A stretch of 64,000 nt of DNA, from the NCBI RefSeq assembly GCF_030272615.1, contig NC_081415.1:420786257-420850256 (forward strand), read 5' to 3'. Both the position numbers and the translations under genes were made by a program. This stretch comes from Cryptomeria japonica (taxonomy: Eukaryota > Streptophyta > Pinopsida > Cupressales > Cupressaceae). The notes beneath the pieces were generated by a model. The model was not told where the DNA came from and searched no databases. It worked only from the letters and a program-made list of their open reading frames with translations. Shown here in pieces: positions 35,701 to 45,769 of this stretch; the first letter of the stretch is position 1; the number at the start of each line of letters is the position of its first letter.

Positions 35701-37313
35701 TATGCACAACTACAAGATCTTGTCGACTTTGACATGACTGGTGACCTAGATAAATGTTGATCAACCATTGGATATCTATTCACTTTTACAAGGGCAATAA
35801 CCAATCGGGTTTCTAGATTGAAAAAAGTGAAATTTCTTTCCACTACAGGAGGAATACATTTCTCTCACTAAAGGAGCTACGGAGAAGTGGTTGCAATGGT
35901 TGTTAGTTGGGTTGGGAAGCAACCAAAGAGAATTCACTTTGTATAGTGACTGTGTGCAGGAAATGTGGGTGACAAGAACATAAAAGTCAGTATCAAAGTG
36001 TCCACACACCAATGGGACTCTTGGTGCAAGTTATAGGAGCTATGTTGAATAGCTCAACTTCCCAAGGGGTGTTCCATTGTTCTCTATCTCACAGGATACC
36101 TGAAGTCAATTCTTTTTCTCTCAGATCACTAAGCAAAGTGACTTAGGAATGACAACTCCAAGAACGAGTGATGTTTTCTTATAAGTATGAATGCATTCCT
36201 ACATGTATATGTTGAAACTAGAATGATTTAAACTAGTATGAATATGATGCTATGATAAAGATTAGTAATTCTATCCTAACAAGATATACTAGTCTAACAT
36301 GGATATGCTATGATATTAAAAATGTTTCTAAATGCTTAATGTGTTTTAACAAAAGAGAGGCTAGATGCTTAGTAAAATGACTATAAATTAGATGCATGAA
36401 AATTGTATGATCCCAAAATGAGAGAATGAGAGCTCTATTTATAAGAAAAATAGGGCAATGGATGGTCAAGATTGGATAATCTTAACAAGGGCCAGGATTG
36501 AAAGTTATCAATCCATGTTTATAATTCTTACCAATGAAATGGTGACAATTGTCAGTAATAGGCTACTTGAGAGGAGATGTAAGAAGCATTAAATGCTTGA
36601 GAAGACATGAAGGTTACCTTAGGAGGTAAGGGTTAAGGTTAGGTTAGAGTTATCCATTGGACAAAGCTTTTATCCAAGGGATAAACTCTTGTGCAAGGGT
36701 TAAAGGGATAACCAAGGTTAAAGCCATGAATGCTTGATGAGAACCTTGGGTTAGATGAGGGTTGAGTAAGAGAGAAAGTCTCTAATCATGCAAGAAGGTT
36801 GAGTTAACCATTAATGGTTATGTAAGAGCCTTTAATGTTTTGGAAGACTTTGAGGGTTAACTTGTTGAAGACATAAAGCCTTTAATGGTTTTCAAAGACT
36901 TTGAAGGATTTGAGAAGTGACTTCTCTTTGCTTAGGATTGTGACAATATTTAGGAGATGGATTAGGCAAAATTAGAATTGATTAGAAGAATCTAGAAGGG
37001 GGTTAAGGAGGCAAGTGGGAGATGTAGGAGAATGCAAGTGGAGGGATTTTAAATAAATAAATTAGATTTACTTATTTGCAAGGATCAATTTAATTAAAAG
37101 GGGGAAAGGGGAATTAATTAAATAGAGTGATTTATTTAATTAAAGGATAGAAAAGGCTTAGGTGAACTTTATTAAATAAATTGAGTAATTCATTTAGTCA
37201 AATAGATGAATGGGGAGAAATTAATAAAATAGAATTTAATTAAAATAGAGGAATGGGATTAAAATGAATATTAAATATTCACTTAGGAAAGTGGTCATAT
37301 TTATACATCTACA
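32711..37313 (-). repeat. 5' LTR of the giant Tat element (4.6 kb copy)
   Basis: Begins on the minus strand TGTAGATGTATAAATATGACC. It is collinear with 3393-6806, with about 1.37 kb (34200-35570) absent there and a 165-base deletion (near 33496). The deletion edges share ACTA, suggesting micro-homology. The extra block includes a G-rich stretch (34200-34290). The outer edge abuts copia coding sequence at 37314. Confidence 0.7.
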
Positions 37314-37542
37314 GTGACAACAATAGCGCCATACATTTAGCTAAAAATACAGCATTTCATAATCGAGCAAAGCACATAGAGTTGAAGTATCACTTTATCC
37401 TAAGTGTTCTTGAACAAGGCAAGTTGAAGCTGGAGAAGATTCATACAAACATATATTCTACTAATGCACTTACCAAGATTGTTCTCAAAGAGAAGCTAGA
37501 GTTTTGTAGAGCTTCTCTTGGTTTGGTAAACTTGTGGCAATA
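37314..37542 (+). pseudogene. Ty1/copia RNase H C-terminal fragment
   Basis: Open frame SDNNSAIHLAKNTAFHNRAK followed by IELKYHFI, LEKIHTN, NALTKIV and FCRASLGLV, ending in TAA. This is the conserved end of copia RNase H. It is cut at its 5' side by the LTR of the Tat element. The 3' side runs into likely copia LTR sequence (TTGGAGAATGTTTTATACTT) that holds the retroposon at 37603. Confidence 0.88.
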
Positions 37543-37602
37543 AGCTTGGGAAGGCGGATGCATCTCAGAGTTGGAGAATGTTTTATACTTCAAGTCGGGA
37601 TT

Positions 37603-38149
37603 GTTTTTTATTAAGGTAAAAGCAGGTTTTGAAGGGGCCCTGAAACCCTTACAAGCAAAACTTAAATAGAAAAAGTGACGAGATACAAAAAGGAACAATC
37701 CAATGAAAAGCCAGCAGAAAACCAAAGAAAACCAGAAAAAATCCCACAAAGCCAGCAGGCCATCCAAAATCCAGAAGAGATACTAGTTGATTTTTTCCAG
37801 GCATTTGCCAGGGTGTTTCTAATTTCATGCAACTCTTTGATGTTATCCCTGAGATTAGGGAGATCCTTTGCAGAAGCAGCCACAGCTTTCTTGACACTAG
37901 CCCTGGTCCTCTTCGTAGTGCCACCCACCGGAGTAGCATCACCGCTACCAGTTTGGATAGTCTCTTCATCCAAGTCAAGTTCCACAACCGGTTTTGCAGA
38001 GCAGGTATGATCAAAGACCTTAGCGATATCCTCCAGGTTTTTAGTGACAGCAAAAAGGATACTCGGTATAACGCCCATCAGATTTTTCATCGCCTCTCTC
38101 CCATCTTCCAGCGATTTAACCTTATCCTCCATATTCTGCTTCCAGTTTA
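37603..38149 (-). mobile_element. Short retroposon (LINE-like 3' end) with an open 156-codon frame
   Basis: Flanked by a perfect 14-base duplication TTCAAGTCGGGATT (37589-37602 and 38150-38163). The minus-strand 3' end is GGGCCCCTTCAAAACC..TTAATAAAAAAC, as expected of target-primed retroposition. The frame 38132-37662 is open for nearly the whole insert. It starts MEDKVKSLEDGREAMKNLMG, has a Lys/Arg/Ala-rich middle (TKRTRASVKKAVAASAKDL) and ends in an aromatic hydrophobic stretch that probably is only 3' UTR. Likely a 5'-truncated LINE or a passenger of LINE machinery. No known protein recognised. Confidence 0.6.
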
Positions 38150-38163
38150 TTCAAGTCGGGATT

Positions 38164-39020
38164 TTTATCCTCCTTATTTTCCTTATACATTTTTTGTTCA
38201 TGTTATTTAAATAAGGAGTATTTATTTAGTCTAGGTTTGTGTAATTCTCAGGTTTGGTCTTGATAGTTTCCGTCTTGAACTTAACTTCTCCCTTGAACCT
38301 TTCTCAAAGTTCAAAGTTCAGTTTCAAGCGGAGCATGTTGTATCACGGCTTTGTTCTAGTTTAAAAGTTAACGGTCTATGCGTCAATTGTTATTGAACTT
38401 GAACTCTTGAAGCTTTGTTTTCAAAGTTCAAAGTTGGGAAAGTCAAGTCTTGTTGAAGTCTTATCTTTGTAACATGTAAGTCGCGCCCCTTGTGTTGTCT
38501 TTGTTCTGCTTTGCCCTTGTACTATTCTTTTGAACTTGAGATTTTGAACTACTTTTCAGAGAGTTCAAAGTTCAAGGATTGATCAACTTTAGACATAAAG
38601 TGGCGGACATGAAAATGATGAAGCATCACCATGGAGGGAATATTCCAGATTTAAAAACTGAACTTCAAGGGAATGTGTCATGATGAAGAGTCGTACTTGA
38701 GAATAATTATTTCAGGGAAGGATTGGTGGGAAATGACTTGTAATTGTGATTTTTTCAGAATTAAGTCTTTTAGGAATAATTTGGTACGGATAAGCATGCA
38801 GTTATGATTACACTAAATCGTGTGACCGATTTTTAAGCCTTTTTTCAAGATTATCTTTATTTTAAAAAAAACGAAGTACTTTCCTTCTCCATTTTCCTAA
38901 TTTGGTAAGTAAGGGATTTGCACAGGCGATATTTTATGTTCTTGTCTCTTCGGATTTCCGAGCTCTGCATGAAAGGTGACTTCAAAATCTTCTTCTCATA
39001 CCTGTGATTTCTTGCATTTG
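38164..39020. other. Non-coding stretch with recurrent GTTCAAAGTTCAA words
   Basis: CAAAGTTCAAAGTT or its complement TTGAACTTGAAC recurs near 38303, 38393, 38420, 38529 and 38562. No frame is supported. It includes the rest of a probable copia LTR and the region just upstream of family A copy 2. Confidence 0.4.
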
Positions 39021-39025
39021 AAGCT

Positions 39026-42000
39026 TTGCTTGGTTGTTCAGTTTGTTCAGTTCATCTTCCTTGCTATGTTTTTCTTTCTATTGGTAAATTCAAAATGAGA
39101 CCTAAATTGCCCAAGATAGACCAGAATTCTTGGTTAGTTTGTACCTTGCCGCAATTAGGAGACACTTTTTTGCCATCAGTAGACCTAGATGAATTCCATG
39201 AAAGGGTAAGAAATCCCATTGGTTCTCTCTTAATGCAGAGGATTCTGGATAGTAAGTTAGTGGAAGTAGCAGCTTTCCCTTCAACGGTGTCATGCTCTGA
39301 ACTAGTTCTCGAATGCATGAACAGGTATGATCCTATTGAGAGATATGTAAGAAGCACAAATGGGGGAGTTTTGCTTAGGGTTATCCAGGACGTTGTTGCT
39401 GTTGTTATGAAAATACCAGAAAAGGAGCAACATGAGGACTGGACGGTGTGTAAGTGACAAGGGCTTTTCTCATAGAATAAATCATTATATAGGAATGTTA
39501 TTGAAAGGAATTGGTTGTTAAAGTTTCAAAGAGGATGCTCCCAACTCCCAAGTCCATTGACTCGGGAACATATGATTAAAGAAGCCAGGGACATAATCAT
39601 TTTGCTACATAGAGTGAGAGGAAATCAAATTGCCTTTTATTGGGAAGATTGGATGTATTTCTTCATACAGGTTATTTTTTACGAGAAGAGATATATTGAC
39701 TGGGCGAAATTAATTGCAGATAGGATGCATGAAGGTATGAGTTGCTTCGGTAACAAAAACTTCTACATGTCATCATATCTTCTATATTGCATGGCATGCA
39801 TTAGACCATGGCTTGGTTAGTACCATGAAGTATGGGTGGATAATATGAGAATATTTGATTATCATCCACATCTCCAACAGCAAAGGTCCTGTGAAAATTA
39901 TCAAAAACTGCATGACATTTTCCTAGGTAAGATGGTATAAGAATTGAAGGGAAACGTTCATAAAAGATTGTCAGATGAAGCAATGCAATTTATTGGTACT
40001 TATGGAAGCTTTTTCATACAGTTTACCTACCTAAGGGTAGGGGGTTTTGAAGGAGAACCGTACAGGCTGCCCAGATATGCATTTGACAAACATATTTTAA
40101 TGGAGATATGCAGGCAGTTGGCCTATAATGACACAAAATATAGAGCTAGACATCAATCAGCTGTCTCATTTCCAATTGAATTATCTTATTTTATTTGTAA
40201 CAGTGTTTCGGATGCCTTGAACTTGGAACTTGAATTCAAGAAATTGAATTTTCCATTATATGGCCCGCGAGCAAATTTTGATGCTAAAGGGTTTGTCGCT
40301 GCTCATCTAACATTGAGGGAAGATTTTGTTCATGTGCCAGATATTGAAGATTTTTGGGCTGATTGTAGTAATGAGTTTGAAGTTAGAAAAAGGACACACC
40401 AGAGGTTCACCCTGCAGCAGGCCATGGCCTTTGAGTTGAAAATGAACATTGGTAATGTCAAGGATGATGGAAGTGAACTGATGGATCCTTAGTTTGTGGA
40501 TGATAGGCGAAAGGGAGCTATTCCAGAGGTGGATTGGGAAAAAGATGAGGAAGACCAGATCCAAAGAAGGACGTTCCCAGTTATTCAAACAACTGAAAAG
40601 TGGCTAAGGGAGAGAAGAATGGGAAAAGGCTCAAAGAAAGGTTCAACCTCATCCTCTGAAGTCTCATTGGCTAACTCCCATGTTACCTCTTGTGTTGCAG
40701 GATCATCCAGAACATAGACCAAAGTTAGACAGAGTGTCAAGCCTAGAGAAATTAAAAAAGAACCAGTTCCCACTATGGTTACCAGGGCTAGAACTAGAAG
40801 CGGAGCAAAGCAATCTCCCATGTATTCGGTGGTAGTTGATCTAGAAGCCACTCCCGACATGGAAGATCCTTCAAATCACCCAGACTTGGAGGTGCTAAAT
40901 GTTGATGATGCTAGTGACACTTATCAGGTACATATTTTGGCAAACACTACTACCACATTAGTAGTAAGAAATGAAAAGGAAACTAAAGTCAGTTCAAATG
41001 AAACCTTTGTCTTCTTTGGGCCTCTTTGGTTAGAAAATACCTTGAACAACAAGAAAAGGAACATAGTTCCAGTTTCAGTCCCTTTAGAAGATATGGTGAG
41101 AAAATGCTTGGGGAAGACCCCCAAAGTGAAGAAATTGAAAACCATTTCAAAGATTGACTTTGATGTCGACATTGGGAATTGGACTGCAAAGATAGCACAT
41201 CCATTGACAAATGAGAAAATAGGGGACCTTACAGTCTACGATTTTTCTGTTGAAAAGGTGAATATTGGTGCAGCTTCTTGAGCCACAGATATCCTTCATC
41301 TTGAGGCCTCCACTAAAAAATATCATAACAAGAACTTGGAAAGATGAAAAAGATAAAAAATGAATTGAAAGAAACCTTGAGACAAATGGAAGAATATATT
41401 GATGCGATTCATGGTCCAGATCCCCAACCCTTGTCTGCACAACTGGCACTTTTTGATCCTAAATCCCATAGCAATCAGAAGTTGCTCATAGATTTGAAAG
41501 GAACAAGATGGTGCATGGGGTGTTCCTGGAATGGTTGGATACGGTTAGGAAAGAGGGAAAATAATATATTGCACATTTAAGCAAGGTGTATGAGGACGCT
41601 GCAAAATTTGTCCGAGAATTGGGAAAGGAAAACACAGCCTGGAAGAACAAAGAGGCCAAATGGGCCCAAATAATAGCTCACATGAAAGAAGTTCAAAAGC
41701 ATGGCGTAATAAATTTCCTCGCAGATTAGCCTATATAGGGATTCAATGATAATGTTCTGTACATTTGCAGGAAGAGCATAGAATGGAGAAATTCTATAAT
41801 CAAACAGGGCTATGAAGAATCCGTCAGAATTGCACGGGAATCGTCTAAGTTAATACAAAACATGCTTAATGATCTAAAATGTATTGGAGTAAAATATTTG
41901 AAGGAGGATGGGCAAAACGTTGATATCGTTGAAGCCATAAGCAAGTCTTATGAAGTACATATTAATATGGTCAGGAATGCAGCAGCAGTCACAAAGAAAG

Positions 42001-42050
42001 ATTTCTCCACTATTGCTAAAATTGAATCATTATTTTTTTATGCATAGATC
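39026..42050 (+). pseudogene. Family A ORF, copy 2, single-frame with in-frame stops
   Basis: One frame runs from 39026 (better start Met 39095, MRPKLPKIDQNSW) to 41281 without a frameshift. It is broken only by stops at 39455, about 39473, 39818, about 39938, 40490 and 40715; a shift near 41340 leads to a coiled-coil tail (KNELKETLRQMEEYIDAI, to about 42050). Blocks: VDLDEFHERVRNPIG; IDWAKLIADRM..FYMSSYLLYC; YRLPRYAFDKHILMEICRQL; VPDIEDFWADCSNEFEVRK. A Lys/Ser-rich linker follows (40600-40800) with VTRARTRSGAKQSP. Function unknown; shares order and motifs with copy 1. No LTR is recognised immediately downstream. A retrotransposon extra ORF is the best guess. Confidence 0.65.
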
Positions 42051-42059
42051 ATTTGAACA

Positions 42060-44092
42060 ACCATGTTGATAAGGTAAAACAAGTGTGTTGTGACAAAGAA
42101 GTTTGGCAACAACGGATTCTACACGTGGGCATTCCAAATGAACTTGTTCTCCAGCAATTCACGGAGGCATTCACGAAATGGAAGAAGGATCAAACTGGTC
42201 ACCCGTTGCCATGAATCAGATAATTGTTCCCGTGTTTTCCTTTCTTCCTATTTTTTTAAGCCAAAAACGGTTTCTTAAGTTAGTTTCAAAAACAAACTGT
42301 TTTAACTTACCCTCGGGCAGAGCGGTGTAACTTTGTGGTTACCGAGTGGTTAGGGTAGAAAGTTTAGATATATATTTCTAGAAAAAGATTTTAAGAAGGT
42401 CCGAGAAATTTTGAATAGATCAAAAGACTTTGTTTAGATACTTGTGGATTATCAAGGAAGGCAATTTTATCAGTGAATAAAAATTAGACATTTTCAGCAA
42501 CTTTCAAATTTGTGTATTTGAATGCAGAAAAGAAAATCTTTGTTGGGATAAATCTGTTTGTGTTGAATTTGTTGCTTCTTTGCTTATCCACTTTCATAAG
42601 TATGTAAATGAATGTAATGAATAATTATGTTGTTACTATTGTGTGGATCTGATTCCCCTTGTCCTGTGAGACATGAGAGAGACTCAATCAGAGTCCATGA
42701 TTTTATCATTTCATTAATTTTAGTTTTTGAAGCAAAGTTATTCTTGATGGTAAATTTGTGGGTTTACATATAGGGTGTTTATCTTCCTGGCATTCATGTG
42801 GTGTTGACTGATGAATGTGAAAAGCCTTTTTCTTTTGCTTTCTGGTTAAAAGTGAAGCTAATGTTTGTGTGTGTTTAAAAATTCATTGAACATTATACGA
42901 GTAGCTGCTCCCTTATGCAGAGGGTAAACAATTCATTGAATTACCCAACGGTTGGTTCTTTTTGTCTTTCACAAAGCTAAGGACGTACATGAGTCATTTT
43001 TCATAAAATTACGAAATGCTAAATTTGTTAACCAATAGGGATATTTTGCATGATGTGAAGTCCAATGAGCTTATTGACTGCCCCTTCACATTCTACATTT
43101 GGTTTCTTTGATTTAGGTTACCCCCAAAAGACCTCTATTATTTTGGGGATTGATTGTTGTAAGCTTTTTGATGAAGAACATTGTATCCTTTTTTGTTGTT
43201 CACAATAAAGATAATATGCCCACCTTTCTTGTGGATTTAGCCGAATTGGCAAACCACATAATGTGTTATTTTATTTTGTGCACTCTGTTTTATTTGTTGT
43301 GTGTTGATGTTTAATTTCACTATTATTCTGCTCGATCTTTTAACAAGAATATTAGAAAATGATCAAAATATATTAATTGTGCCACTACTACATTGAAACC
43401 AATGTAAATAATTCATATGTAAGTTCTATTGGGGTTATAATTCAGTATACTTATTTTAAAGGAGGCAAAAAGGAGAAAAAGGGATTTGTTAATGAGTAAT
43501 AGTCATCATCGTGATCTAAACATGTCAATATGTTTTGAAATGCATCTATCTATTTGAGGTAACGTGATCTCAACTATAAACCATTTCCATAGATGATATG
43601 CACTGAAAAGATGATGTAGTGTCCCTATTCAAGCCCTAAGCTAGGTCATTGAATAAACCACAAAAGCACAATGATAGGCGATTAAGTTTAAATTAAAAAT
43701 TTAAACTAATTCATGTAAGACATTCAAGACGATTGGCAAGTTCATTAGACTTAATGTGCAATGATTAAAGACATGTTTAAGAGCAATGATTCTATATTGA
43801 AAATATATTAATAATCATTAAAAGAGAAGTTATAATGAGTGTCCAAGGCAACAATGGTGGTAAAGAAAAGAGAAAAATTTACAGTGGTTGATCCTTAATG
43901 AAGAAATTATTATAAGGAGCCTATATTACATAAACATAGTTAGTAATTTTCTAGTGAAGCAATGAAAATCAAAGAGAAGGTTGCTAGGATCATAATGCTA
44001 AATGGAAGTCAATTTTATGTTTAATGATTACCACTAATCGGGCCAACTTCTCCATTCACTACAAAGTATTATATTACAAAGCATCTAAATTC
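42060..44092. other. Intergenic, nothing recognised
   Basis: AT-rich. I see no supported gene, RNA or transposon terminus. It may include the 3' region of the family A element. Confidence 0.4.
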
Positions 44093-44097
44093 AAAAG

Positions 44098-45485
44098 TGT
44101 TGAACCCAAGGCGGGACTAAGAGGGGGGGTGAATTAGTTTGAAACTTCAAAATACATTAATTATAAACAACATTCAACCATACAAAACACTACTGAAAAA
44201 AGTTTCTAATCACCAACACATGAACACTATATTTTAGGTGGAAAACCCAAATTGGGAAAAAACACAGTGAGAATCTAACTCACAAAATGAATAACAATGA
44301 TTACAAAGTTTTAGGCACACTACCAAGGAGAAAAAACACCTAATTGACTTGCAGAACTAAGGCACGCAACCTTGGGCAAGATACAAGATAAGGACTTGCT
44401 CAACTAAGGCTCCCTGTTTTAGGGCAAGATATAGAAAATGTTGCTAGAAGACTCGTTGTCATTCACCAACAGTAGAAATAATAGAACTAATATGAGAAGG
44501 ATCTACTAAACATGAAATTATCCTTGAACAATAGAATCAAGTGACCAATATCATGGCAAACATCTTTGAACATTGTATATGTCTCTACACGTTGTCTTCT
44601 TGAATATATCACCTTCAAAGCTCTTCACAATCTGACTTTCACACATTCACAAATTCAAACATGCTTGCATCATTCACATACACTTCTCACTAATCCACAC
44701 ATTCTACTCATCCATCCACACTCCTTAAATATGAAATAGAACATCAAAAACCTAATTGAGGATCGACCAAGATAGAATGAACATAATTGCACAAAATGAG
44801 TCATCCAAACCAAAAATACTCAAGGTGGTCCACTCCAAGAGAAAGAGGGGACCCAAACACATCATAAAACATCCTTCCAAGATGGATCCAATGATCTACA
44901 CATACTAATACATTGTCCAAGGTCGGCACCAAATGTAACGTGTGGATAGGCATTAAAGTTTGTCATACAATCGATCAAAAAGATATCCTTTGATGCAAAA
45001 TATTCTATGTGGTCTCCACATACCAAGGTGAGACCCATAACAATATCCCAACTTGTCATCCAAAGCATATCTGGAAAAAAAATAACTAAATATATCACAC
45101 TCAAATCAACATAACTCACTTGTGAAACACAAACACCACAAGAGAATCATATTGAGAATATTGTAAAAATCATATAATCATGCCCTCTTCATGATAATAA
45201 AATATTCAACATATCTAGAGGCCACCAAAGACTTTTCAAACCAGTCTAACAAATACTCTACTTGTTAGAAAGTAGTAACAACTTACTTTTGCAAACCACG
45301 GACTAGAAAACCAAACCAAATTGTCAATGAGACATTAAAAACTCTTTCCTGCATATTTTCACAACCAACACTAAAATGTTTCCACCAAATGCAATACCAA
45401 CACAAGATAAATCTAGACCAAAATCCGTCCAGACAACCAAGTTTGACATCAATGACAACATTAATGCAAACTCATGTTTCCAACA
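44098..45485 (-). repeat. 3' LTR of the copia element
   Basis: On the plus strand TGTTGAACCC.. to ..TTCCAACA, collinear with 49871-51306. It is followed on its inner side by AAAGGGGGAGAT (minus strand, 45486-45497), the polypurine tract. Confidence 0.92.
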
Positions 45486-45769
45486 ATCTCCCCCTTTGTC
45501 ATTGATGGAAACACTTGAAACACTGAAACACAAATCAGAACATCACTCCCCCTATCGACAAGATCTCTCCCCCTTTGACATAAAAGACAAAGGCCATAAT
45601 GCATCATAAACCATTACTCATTTGCACCATTGTTCCCCCTAAGAGCAGCAACCAACATCAATCTAGGAGACAAAGAATAATCTTCAAGGAGTCTCCCTAG
45701 AAAGATGCACCTCTGTCATGCATCTAGTTAGAAAATTGAGGGGAAATAACTCCTAACTTCTACCTGAGA

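Larger units (their letters stand above)
3393..37313 (-). mobile_element. Giant Ty3/gypsy element, Tat/Ogre-like, with nested insertions
   Basis: About 33.9 kb as it stands, about 23 kb without the nested chromovirus (11197-19537) and solo LTR (28516-31110). Order on the minus strand: 5' long repeat, 1.4 kb leader, phased word array, gag-like ORF, gag, protease, G-patch, RT, RNase H, archaeal-type RNase H, integrase, spacer, antisense PMD ORF, inverted word array, polypurine tract, 3' long repeat. Two RNase H domains, LTRs over 3 kb and an extra antisense ORF downstream of pol are known Tat traits. The outer right flank is copia RNase H. I found no target duplication: the right flank GTGAC does not match the bases left of 3393. 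The left boundary is therefore uncertain. All ORFs are broken. Confidence 0.75.

Noticed and set aside
45376-45609. Plus-strand frame at the copia LTR edge
   Set aside because: It spans the LTR end and polypurine tract of a minus-strand element; shadow.
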